A stretch of 21,511 bases of DNA, taken from positions 3,278 to 24,788 of IMG/VR virus record IMGVR_UViG_3300030102_004025, one strand, 5' to 3'. The stretch is from a virus. The notes beneath the pieces are model-generated. The model was given only the letters and a program-made list of their open reading frames with translations. It was not told the DNA's origin and did not search any database. This document shows, one piece after another, positions 13,766 through 20,322 of the stretch; the first letter of the stretch is position 1; the number at the start of each line of letters is the position of its first letter. The translations under genes were made by a program, and so were the position numbers.

Positions 13766-15479
13766 ACCTAATTTTTGAAAAATTCTTTTCTTTAAAGAAT
13801 TCAATCTTACTTCTGAACTTGTTTTCTAATACATCACCTTTATGCGATATAATAAATGTGTTACTACCTTCGTCTAATGTATCAAGTATTTTCATCAGAT
13901 TGTCGACTCCGTCCATATCAAGACTAGAGTCAAATGTTTCGTCGAGAACTAATAGATTGGTCGCAGCGGAGTTCTTCATTTTAGCGATTTGTCTCCATGT
14001 GAATAGAAGCGACAAGTCAATCCTTTGTTTTTCGCCTTCAGAAAAAGATGCATAATTAAAACTATCTCTATGTCTTGACCTAATGGTCTCATTAAAGTTT
14101 TCATCGAGATGGAATGATACAAAGAAATCCAACACTTGCAGATACTGATTTATTAGACGATTCATCACCGGTAAGTATTGCTTGATTACTTTTGTCTTGA
14201 TACCAGTATCTTTAAGCATCTCCCCTATAACCTCGTTATAAGTTCGTTCCTCTACATATTCTAGTTTCTTTTCAATGTGTTGTTCGTTTTTCTTTCTGAA
14301 ATTATTTAATTCTGTTTTAGCCTTTTTCACATCACCAGTTTGTCCCTGGAGATTATTAATTTCTTTTTGTATTTTATCGATTTCTTTTTGTAATAAAGAT
14401 ATAGAGTCATTATTAGAATTAATCTTTTGTTGTTTTTGTCTTAGCTTGTTCAGGTTTTGTGCTACATACTTTTGTGCAACCTTTACTTCACCAATTCTTT
14501 CTTCTAATTCTGACTTGGCGGTTTGTATTTCTTTTGCTTTATTCTTAATAGATGTAATCTTAGTTTGTTTAAGATCTTCAGTAATCTCTTGATCACATGT
14601 TGGACAGTTATCGTTTTCTTCATAGAATCGACTTTCTTCAACCATATCATGTATCTTATTATTAAACTGCATATCAAAAGAATTCATTTCTGATATTTTC
14701 TTTAATAACTCTTGTGATGATTTTTCCTCTGATGATATTGAAGCTGTAAGGTTTTTAGATAATGATTTACTTTCTTCAAACAGTTTACCTATTTCAGATT
14801 TATGTACATCAATAGATGATTGCTTACCTTCAATTTGGTCTTTATTTAAAGATTGTAAACTTTTAATATATTTACTCTGTGAATCTATTTTAGTTTTAGC
14901 TATATCAATCTGATGGTTTATATCAGTTAATTCTTCTTTTATTTTAGCATTTCTTTCTCTTAATAACATATTCATCTTACTAAATATATTAATATCTAAT
15001 AAGTCTTCTATGACAGCTCTACGAGACCATGCTGGTAGTTGCATAAATGGTATGAAGGAACTACTACCAAGTACAACGATTTGATGAAAAGATTTATGAT
15101 TAAGTTTTAATATATTTTGCTCTAAGAATTGTTGGAAATCTCTGGCATTAGATGCTTGGTTAATCATATTACCATTCTGCCAAATCTCAAACTTGTTCGG
15201 TTTAATACCTCTCACGATTTTAAAGTCTGAACCACCTGTAGAGAATTCAACCGTAACTACTGAACCTTTACCGTTTATAGAGTTTATAAGTTGAGCTTTA
15301 TTAATATCTCTATGTGCTCTTCCAAATAAGCCAAATGATAATGCATCTAGTAAAGTTGATTTACCTGCACCATTTTGACCTACGATTAATGTTGTTGGTG
15401 ACCTATCCAATAATATTTTAATTGGGTCATTTCCGGTGGATAAAAAATTCTTCCACTCACACGATTTAAATTGTATCAT
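13764..15479 (-). CDS. 46: Recombination nuclease ATPase subunit (gp46, Rad50-like)
   Basis: A 571-residue SMC-like ATPase, near T4 gp46 (560). Walker A is VGQNGAGKSTLLDALSFGLFG (about 33-53). Long coiled coils flank a zinc hook NCPTCDQE (C292, C295). The C-terminal lobe has the signature FSEGEKQRIDLSLLF and Walker B NLLVLDETFDSSLD with D-loop. With gp47 it resects double-strand ends and so feeds recombination-dependent replication, and in T4 helps degrade host DNA. It starts four bases before the gp47 stop ends (ATGA overlap), as befits subunits made together. Certain. Confidence 0.97.
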   Translation of the reverse strand: MIQFKSCEWKNFLSTGNDPIKILLDRSPTTLIVGQNGAGKSTLLDALSFGLFGRAHRDINKAQLINSINGKGSVVTVEFSTGGSDFKIVRGIKPNKFEIWQNGNMINQASNARDFQQFLEQNILKLNHKSFHQIVVLGSSSFIPFMQLPAWSRRAVIEDLLDINIFSKMNMLLRERNAKIKEELTDINHQIDIAKTKIDSQSKYIKSLQSLNKDQIEGKQSSIDVHKSEIGKLFEESKSLSKNLTASISSEEKSSQELLKKISEMNSFDMQFNNKIHDMVEESRFYEENDNCPTCDQEITEDLKQTKITSIKNKAKEIQTAKSELEERIGEVKVAQKYVAQNLNKLRQKQQKINSNNDSISLLQKEIDKIQKEINNLQGQTGDVKKAKTELNNFRKKNEQHIEKKLEYVEERTYNEVIGEMLKDTGIKTKVIKQYLPVMNRLINQYLQVLDFFVSFHLDENFNETIRSRHRDSFNYASFSEGEKQRIDLSLLFTWRQIAKMKNSAATNLLVLDETFDSSLDMDGVDNLMKILDTLDEGSNTFIISHKGDVLENKFRSKIEFFKEKNFSKIR

Positions 15480-16537
15480 AATACTTCTAGGTTTTGTGCT
15501 TCTGTATAAAGCTTTCTTAATTCAAGTTTTAAATGTTCTTTGTCCAAATCTGTATCAACAGCTTCAACATATGAGTCAAGTAATTCTGTAGTATCTTCTA
15601 AGGAAACCTTCTCATCTTCAACGCTGTCTCCTAGATACTCTTCAAACGACTCTGCTATTTTAAGTTCATATGTATCAGTACCTTGTAATCTATCGACAAA
15701 CTTGTCAAACATATACAAGTCATTTTTATTTATTACAATAAGTTTAATAAATTTCTTTTCAAATTGTTTCATATCAACTTTATCATAATCTATTTTAGTG
15801 TCATCATATACTACTTTTTTAAATATAGTTAAAGGATTTCTTACAGCTTCTACTTCTCGTGTTTCTGTATCTAATATATGGAAATACTTAGGGTCATCTA
15901 CATCTGCCCAGGTCATTTCAAATTGAGCACCAAGATAGTGAACATTGTCTCTACTTGATTTAGTATGAAAGTGGCCACTTAGTACAGACTCAAACCTTGA
16001 GAATATATCAGCATTCATTCCATGAGGGTTAGGTATTCCAGCCATCATATCAAATCCTTTTAACTCTAGGTGTGCACCAAGTATAGATGCTTCACACTTT
16101 TGAGCCCATTCTGTATATTCTTTATAGTTACTATTATTAATCCATGGGATAACAGCTACCTTAAGACCGTCATAATCTAATACTGTTGGCTTCATACATA
16201 TATTAACATTAGAGGTAAAGTAACCTAATAACTCTTTTAAAGAACAAAGCTCATTTGTATTTTTATAATATACATCATGGTTACCAGGAATAATATCCAT
16301 AGTCATACCAAGTTCTTTAAGAGGTTCTAGGAAATGTTTTCTGTTTGTATTCAGTGCTTTGAAGTTTACGAACTTACGATGCTCATAGTAATCACCTAAA
16401 TGTAATACATTCTTAATATTATGTTCTTTACAGTAAGGGAAAAATACTTCTGTATAAAATCTACCTTGGTATTCTAAAAATATATCAGATGAATTTCTAG
16501 TACCACAGTGTGTATCGTTTAATATTGCTACCTTCAT
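15476..16537 (-). CDS. 47: Recombination nuclease subunit (gp47, Mre11-like)
   Basis: A 353-residue calcineurin-type phosphoesterase, near T4 gp47 (339). Its metal-site motifs come in the Mre11 order: LNDTHCG (D8, H10), VLHLGDYYEH (D49), IIPGNHDVYY (N86, H87), LGAHLE and LSGHFHTKS. Two Mn ions normally sit here. The C-terminal part (DLYMFDKFVDRL and beyond) is the gp46-binding region by analogy. With gp46 it forms the end-resection nuclease of T4-like phages. It is coupled at both ends by four-base overlaps, with the 55-residue gene before and gp46 after. Confidence 0.97.
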   Translation of the reverse strand: MKVAILNDTHCGTRNSSDIFLEYQGRFYTEVFFPYCKEHNIKNVLHLGDYYEHRKFVNFKALNTNRKHFLEPLKELGMTMDIIPGNHDVYYKNTNELCSLKELLGYFTSNVNICMKPTVLDYDGLKVAVIPWINNSNYKEYTEWAQKCEASILGAHLELKGFDMMAGIPNPHGMNADIFSRFESVLSGHFHTKSSRDNVHYLGAQFEMTWADVDDPKYFHILDTETREVEAVRNPLTIFKKVVYDDTKIDYDKVDMKQFEKKFIKLIVINKNDLYMFDKFVDRLQGTDTYELKIAESFEEYLGDSVEDEKVSLEDTTELLDSYVEAVDTDLDKEHLKLELRKLYTEAQNLEVL

Positions 16538-16701
16538 AAACCAGCTCTAGCTTTCCTCATCGCTCGTTTGTACTTTAATGACATCTCGCGATAATATTGT
16601 TTTAGATATGCTCTTTTAGCTTTACGTTTAATTTGTTTTGCAAAGAGTTTCTTTCGTCTTCTCTCAGCTCTTAATAATTGTTTAGTTGTTAATTTTTTCA
16701 T
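16534..16701 (-). CDS. Small highly basic 55-residue protein
   Basis: A 55-codon frame links gp55 and gp47: its ATG shares one base with the gp55 stop (TAATG) and its TGA overlaps the gp47 ATG by four bases. The product begins MKKLTTKQLLRAERRRKKLF and is almost all Lys, Arg, Ala, Leu, Gln and Tyr, with about 20 basic residues and very few acidic ones, predicted helical. Such composition fits a nucleic acid-binding peptide or a basic helix binding an acidic partner. T4 has other small genes in the 55-47 interval, but I see no recognisable match. The perfect double overlap makes it a confident gene of unknown function. Confidence 0.72.
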   Translation of the reverse strand: MKKLTTKQLLRAERRRKKLFAKQIKRKAKRAYLKQYYREMSLKYKRAMRKARAGL

Positions 16702-17258
16702 TACATAAATAGTTCTAGTTTTTCTTTTTTCTTTTCTTCTTTTTTAAATACCTTAATAGCTTCGTCTTTAGTTCTTACTTGACTAATTCGTTGTCTTAAA
16801 GTATCTACATAAGCCATAGTCTCTTGAGCTCCTGCGTCGTCCATACCCATTTGAGTAAAGTCTTCAATACCCATTTTTTCAATAAACTTAAACTTGATAT
16901 CTTGTTGTCTTTTCTCTTTAGTAATTCTACGTATAAAAGCGAAATAACAAATTTGTGTAAAATAAGAAAACGCATTTGGTTTACCTGTTCTTGTAGCTGT
17001 TTCGATTTTATAATTACCGATAGCTCTTAAACAGTTTTCCACTGCATCCATAACCATTTCTTCACGATAAGTATACCTCACGAAGTTCGGTCTGTGGGAC
17101 AGGCCTTCTGCAATTTTGATAAAACATCTTGCGATATAATCAGTTACTTTTGGTAACTCTTGTTCTTTAGAACGAGCTTCCTGGACTAACAATGCATAAT
17201 CATACACTGCTTGAGAAAACTCTTTATTGTTTACATAATGTGCTTTATTTTTAGCCAT
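16701..17258 (-). CDS. 55: Late-transcription sigma factor (gp55-like)
   Basis: A 185-residue protein, the same length as T4 gp55. The N-terminus has YVNNKEFSQAVYDYA and IAEGLSHRPNFVRYTYREEMVMDAVENCLRAIGNY, matching T4 (YVNNKELLQAI; IAEGLSKRFNFSGY...EMIADGIE). A central FSYFTQICYFAFIRRITKEKR corresponds to the sigma region 2-like helix that recognises TATAAATA. The C-terminal tail KKEKLELFM is short and hydrophobic, like the T4 gp55 clamp-binding end. It redirects host RNA polymerase to late promoters such as those at hsp20, the cobT-like gene, gp19 and the 72-residue gene. It is headed by promoter P6 with GGAGGA before the ATG. Confidence 0.94.
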   Translation of the reverse strand: MAKNKAHYVNNKEFSQAVYDYALLVQEARSKEQELPKVTDYIARCFIKIAEGLSHRPNFVRYTYREEMVMDAVENCLRAIGNYKIETATRTGKPNAFSYFTQICYFAFIRRITKEKRQQDIKFKFIEKMGIEDFTQMGMDDAGAQETMAYVDTLRQRISQVRTKDEAIKVFKKEEKKKEKLELFM

Positions 17259-17282
17259 TATAATTCCTCCATAATAGATTAT

Positions 17283-17311
17283 ATTATACCACAGTTTACT
17301 TAAAATGTAAA
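17283..17311 (-). promoter_or_regulatory. Early-type promoter P6 (gp55-gp47-gp46 unit)
   Basis: TTTACA (17311-17306), 17 bases, TATAAT (17288-17283), TGG extended -10, minus strand. A leader of about 18 bases with GGAGG precedes the gp55 ATG. It stands back to back with P7. Confidence 0.9.
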
Positions 17312-17345
17312 TAGTTAATTTCTTTAATTATTTTCACTCTAGCTA

Positions 17346-17374
17346 TTTACATATGTGAAAAAGTATGGTATAAT
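17346..17374 (+). promoter_or_regulatory. Opposite-strand promoter P7, reading antisense to the 132-residue gene and uvsW
   Basis: On the plus strand TTTACA (17346-17351), 17 bases, TATAAT (17369-17374), with TGG extended -10: the same design as the seven minus-strand copies, including the TTTTCACTCTAGC upstream tract of P4 and P5. Its start point near 17381 would place a G-rich run (GGGGGGAGGGG, 17387-17397) at the head of the RNA. No plus-strand gene is convincing downstream, and every gene to the right is on the minus strand, so the product is probably an antisense or small RNA. Confidence 0.75.
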
Positions 17375-17407
17375 AATATAGTATCCGGGGGGAGGGGAAT
17401 ATACAAA

Positions 17408-17806
17408 TTAATGTATAGTCTTAGGAACATCAGGTTCCACGTCCACACCGTCGTCCGAATACTTTTCAATCAACTGTTGTTCATATTCCTCAAGTATTTC
17501 CTGTTCAGAACGCTGTCTCTCAGGAACAGACTGTCTAGCTGACAATGCCAACTTTACATAACTTTCCTTAGCTACATCTGAAATAGGAACATGCTGAATC
17601 ACATGATCTTTTAGTATTTTAAACATTTTAGCTTCTGAGAATGGAAACCATGGAGAAAACTGATAGGCCCCTAGAATATTTGATGATACTACTAATGGTC
17701 TTTCCAGAATCCAATTGTTGTCGTTTTTCACTGATACTAGTGCGACAATCTCATCTCCATTAACGAGTTTAAAATGTCTAATATTTAAAGATTGAATATC
17801 TTTCAT
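17408..17806 (-). CDS. Sm/SH3-barrel-like protein (paralogue B), late-expressed
   Basis: A 132-residue protein. The first 75 residues carry strands IRHFKLVNGDEIVALVSV, WILERPLVVSS, YQFSPWFPFSEAKMFKI and HVIQHVPISDVAKESYVKLAL, similar in order and key residues to the protein at 2073-2348 (L..GEEI..V; P; F.P; I....I...P..D). The last 40 residues are acidic and helical (EQEILEEYEQQLIEKY). T4-like phages outside the marine group lack an obvious counterpart. It lies between uvsW and gp55. An exact TATAAATA ends six bases before the ATG and no Shine-Dalgarno is visible, so a leaderless late mRNA is likely, although read-through from uvsW is also possible. Its 3' end faces antisense promoter P7. Confidence 0.7.
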   Translation of the reverse strand: MKDIQSLNIRHFKLVNGDEIVALVSVKNDNNWILERPLVVSSNILGAYQFSPWFPFSEAKMFKILKDHVIQHVPISDVAKESYVKLALSARQSVPERQRSEQEILEEYEQQLIEKYSDDGVDVEPDVPKTIH

Positions 17807-17812
17807 ATATAT

Positions 17813-17820
17813 TATTTATA
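17813..17820 (-). promoter_or_regulatory. Late promoter (TATAAATA) for the 132-residue Sm-like gene
   Basis: Exact TATAAATA on the minus strand, overlapping the uvsW stop codon. Six bases (ATATAT) separate it from the ATG, so by T4 spacing transcription would start at or one base before the start codon. Confidence 0.65.
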
Positions 17821-19318
17821 ACTTATAATCGAATAACTTGTAGTTAAACTTCTCTTTACTGTATATTTTAATTCTTTCTGCTGCGTGTTGTAATGTATAA
17901 TTTTTCTTTGACTTCCAATGTAAATCATCTGCGATATCATAAACTGTAGTATTAATACCATCACCACTTTTTCTTAATCCTCTTCCGATGCTTTGAAGAA
18001 CCCTAATTTGAGACTTACTTGGTGAAGCAAATATGATATTGTGTAAACGCTTAATATTAATACCTGTAGAAAAAGTACCCATGGAAGCAACGATAACGGC
18101 GTCTTTTTGGGTCTCGGTAATCTCACGGATTTGTTCCCTTGTGTCAACATCTGTTTCTCCTGATACATAAAACAACTTTCTATTATTATTTATTCTTTCT
18201 TGTAGCAGAGAATGAAGTGGTTTACCATGTTTTTCTACATATTGAAATAATATTAATGTATTACCATTCTTACATGTTTCATTAGCTAAATTACAAATAA
18301 ATTCGTTTCTTTCTTCATACTTAACTATAAAGTCAAGTTCATCTTGGTATTTTAAACCTGATACTATTTTACATACCTCATCACTATATTTAAGTAAACA
18401 TATTTTAATATCTAATTGTGATAAATCATTATTATCAATAAGTTCTTTAGTTGTGGTTACTTTATACACTGGACCAAATAACCCTTCTAGTACTAACTGA
18501 TGTGTTTGTGATCCATCCAATGTACCAGTTGTACCTATACGAAATCTAGCCTCAGTACATTTTTCCATAATACTTGTTAATGATTTAGCTTTAAAATTAT
18601 GAGCTTCATCACCAATCACCATACCAAAATCTATAAACCAATGTCCTGGTAATTTATATATTGATTGCCAAGTACTAATTAATACTCTTTGTTTTAATCC
18701 AAACTTTTCTTTACCTGAATATATCCTATGACAGTTTTCGTCAACATTCCAATTATCCTTTTCTGAATAGTCAGCAAAATCAGAATACATCTGCTCTACT
18801 AAAGAAGTAGTTGGTACAATTATTAATACGTTTTCATCATAATGATCTAAAAAGTATCTAACAGCTAAATATATGATTAAACTCTTACCAGAAGCTGTTG
18901 GCGATAGTAATAAAGACTTATTATGTGAAATACACTGCGAGAGTGCATCTAATTGGTAATTGCGGGGGGTTATATCACTACCCTTCACAGAAAGGACTAA
19001 TTGGGATAAAAATGAATTTATGTCATGTGTATCTAATTGATATACGGTACTATATTTTTCGCTTTCAACCTCATTTAAGGTATAATTTCTTAATGTGCAA
19101 AACTCCTGTAAGTATTTATGTAATCCACAATATAGAGTTTTCTTTCTCATATCGTATAGACGTATTTTACCATCCCACATACGATTACGGTATGCTGGCA
19201 TAAATTTATAACCAGGTACAAAGAAACAAAAATGTTCTGATAGTTCTTTTTCTATTGAAGGTTCGCATTGAACATGCATGAAGACTTCGTTCTTCTTCTG
19301 TATAGTGATGGATTCCAT
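17816..19318 (-). CDS. uvsW: RNA-DNA and DNA-DNA helicase UvsW
   Basis: A 500-residue superfamily 2 helicase; T4 UvsW has 503. The N-terminal domain (FFVPGYKFMPAYRNRMWDGKIRLYD) matches the UvsW DNA-binding region. Helicase motifs follow: Walker A LSPTASGKSLI (about 138-148), DEAH at about 237-240 (VIGDEAHNF), GTTGTL, and motif VI QSIGRGLRKSGDG (about 437-449). In T4 it unwinds R-loops and Holliday junctions, shifting replication from origin-driven to recombination-driven, and is a late gene. Here it follows uvsY after two bases, so both would be made from early-type promoter P8, a difference from T4. Certain on identity. Confidence 0.97.
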   Translation of the reverse strand: MESITIQKKNEVFMHVQCEPSIEKELSEHFCFFVPGYKFMPAYRNRMWDGKIRLYDMRKKTLYCGLHKYLQEFCTLRNYTLNEVESEKYSTVYQLDTHDINSFLSQLVLSVKGSDITPRNYQLDALSQCISHNKSLLLSPTASGKSLIIYLAVRYFLDHYDENVLIIVPTTSLVEQMYSDFADYSEKDNWNVDENCHRIYSGKEKFGLKQRVLISTWQSIYKLPGHWFIDFGMVIGDEAHNFKAKSLTSIMEKCTEARFRIGTTGTLDGSQTHQLVLEGLFGPVYKVTTTKELIDNNDLSQLDIKICLLKYSDEVCKIVSGLKYQDELDFIVKYEERNEFICNLANETCKNGNTLILFQYVEKHGKPLHSLLQERINNNRKLFYVSGETDVDTREQIREITETQKDAVIVASMGTFSTGINIKRLHNIIFASPSKSQIRVLQSIGRGLRKSGDGINTTVYDIADDLHWKSKKNYTLQHAAERIKIYSKEKFNYKLFDYKL

Positions 19319-19320
19319 GA

Positions 19321-19767
19321 TTAGATTCCGCTAGTAAACTTTCTCCATTCAATCATGTTTTTAATATTTTGATGTCTCCATTTAACATTCTCCATTATTT
19401 CTTTTAGAGTGTCGCATGTTTCTTTAAGGTAATCGATTTTACCTTGTGCTTCTTGTATTACTGGGTCTGAATCATAATAATAATTCATATCGCCTTTTAA
19501 TACAGTAAGACCATTTAAAGGATCATAATCCCACCCTTTTTCATCAATTTCTTCTTGTGTTAACTTGCCGTTATAATGTAGCCATTTGTCTTTAATTAGC
19601 ACTTTAAATTCAGCTTCAGCTTTTTTCAGTTTCATTTTATGAACTGAGTATATTTCTAAATATTTGGAATGTAATTTTGCGGATTCTCTAGAAGATTCAT
19701 CAAGATTCATTTCATCTATCTGCGAATCTTTTTTCCACATTTCTAAGATTTGTTGTAAATTATTCAT
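19321..19767 (-). CDS. uvsY: Recombination mediator UvsY
   Basis: A 148-residue protein (T4 UvsY 137). The pattern MNNLQQILEMWKKDSQIDEMNLDESS...LHSKYLEIYSVHKMKLKKAEAEFKVLIKDKWLHYNGK aligns with the T4 N-terminus (LEDLQEELKKDVFID...LYSKWLNKHSSIKKEMLRIEAQ...LDYYSG). A C-terminal segment IKNMIEWRKFTSGI matches T4 IKHIQDMRAFEAGK. UvsY loads the UvsX recombinase onto gp32-coated single-stranded DNA. Immediate linkage to uvsW, as in cyanophages, supports the call. The ATG lies seven bases after the TATAAT of P8, exactly the spacing seen at gp43, and no Shine-Dalgarno is present, so the mRNA is predicted to be leaderless. Confidence 0.93.
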   Translation of the reverse strand: MNNLQQILEMWKKDSQIDEMNLDESSRESAKLHSKYLEIYSVHKMKLKKAEAEFKVLIKDKWLHYNGKLTQEEIDEKGWDYDPLNGLTVLKGDMNYYYDSDPVIQEAQGKIDYLKETCDTLKEIMENVKWRHQNIKNMIEWRKFTSGI

Positions 19768-19774
19768 AATATAT

Positions 19775-19803
19775 ATTATACCATAGTTTAGTAGAAATGT
19801 AAA
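19775..19803 (-). promoter_or_regulatory. Early-type promoter P8 (uvsY-uvsW unit)
   Basis: TTTACA (19803-19798), 17 bases, TATAAT (19780-19775), TGG extended -10, minus strand. The -35 region lies against the gp19 stop codon. The -10 box to uvsY ATG distance is seven bases, as at gp43. Confidence 0.9.
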
Positions 19804-19806
19804 TAG

Positions 19807-20277
19807 TTATTTTATTATAAACTGAGTATATGCAAATGTAATATCTACTTGTACAAACTCTATATCAGTAGATTGTGTATTAAAATCAACACCTGTTATT
19901 GCTGTAGGAAATAATCCTTTAAACTCAATTTGTTTATTTACATTATTATGAGAACTCAAAATCAATAAAGTACCATCTTCTCTTTGGCTTTCTGAATTAC
20001 CTTGTTCTAATAAACGTTTCATCCAATTAAATGTTTCGATATAGTTTTCCATATTTTCAGTAACATTTATTCGTAAATTTAAATCTTCAAACTGTAATCT
20101 ATCACCAGTTGATGCTAAGTTCACTCCTCTATATGGAGTAGCTACAGCTGGTAAAGTTACCCCTGGTAATTGCGCAGCAATACAAAAATATTCAATATTA
20201 GCATATTTATTACTATTAATTTTAAATTGAAACCCTACTGGATTTAAAAAGTTTTTATTGTTAGTTAATGTACTCAT
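19807..20277 (-). CDS. 19: T4 gp19-like tail tube protein
   Basis: A 156-residue protein (T4 gp19 163). It opens with FLNPVGFQFKIN and has AQLPGVTLPAVATPYRGVNLASTGDRLQFEDLNLRINV, the typical tube-protein pair of strands (T4: ALPAGIVEKIPV, INVAGDRTFDDWTVTV). It continues with ENYIETFNWMKRLLEQ and ends KQIEFKGLFPTAITGVDFNTQSTDIEFVQVDITFAY, aligning with T4 EIEIKGLWPTNVGEL...FEVTLALDY. It would stack as hexameric rings inside the sheath. In T4 gp19 sits beside gp18 and gp20; here it lies two genes downstream of gp23, so it may be a second tube-like paralogue (a gp54-type relative or a tail terminator) rather than the main tube subunit. A late promoter lies directly before the ATG with no Shine-Dalgarno. 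Confidence 0.8.
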   Translation of the reverse strand: MSTLTNNKNFLNPVGFQFKINSNKYANIEYFCIAAQLPGVTLPAVATPYRGVNLASTGDRLQFEDLNLRINVTENMENYIETFNWMKRLLEQGNSESQREDGTLLILSSHNNVNKQIEFKGLFPTAITGVDFNTQSTDIEFVQVDITFAYTQFIIK

Positions 20278-20282
20278 ATTAT

Positions 20283-20290
20283 TATTTATA
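20283..20290 (-). promoter_or_regulatory. Late promoter (TATAAATA) for gp19
   Basis: Exact TATAAATA on the minus strand, five bases before the gp19 ATG. With T4 spacing the transcript would begin on the A of the ATG. Confidence 0.7.
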
Positions 20291-20298
20291 ATAGTTGC

Positions 20299-20315
20299 GG
20301 GGCCAGTTTGGCCCC
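20299..20315 (-). terminator. Hairpin after the 72-residue late gene
   Basis: A 7-bp inverted repeat GGGGCCA / TGGCCCC with a three-base loop just downstream of the stop at 20323. The minus-strand 3' flank (GCAACTATTATAAAT) has only a weak U tract, whereas the plus-strand flank (ATTTGTTTT) is U-rich, so it might also stop antisense RNA. Confidence 0.55.
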
Positions 20316-20322
20316 ATTTGTT

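Noticed and set aside
17411-17542. A plus-strand frame of about 43 codons (starting MYSLRNIRFH) downstream of P7
   Set aside because: It is antisense to the coding sequence of the 132-residue gene, its composition looks like a reverse-frame shadow, and the G-rich run is too far upstream for a normal ribosome site. Left as a remote alternative to an antisense RNA.
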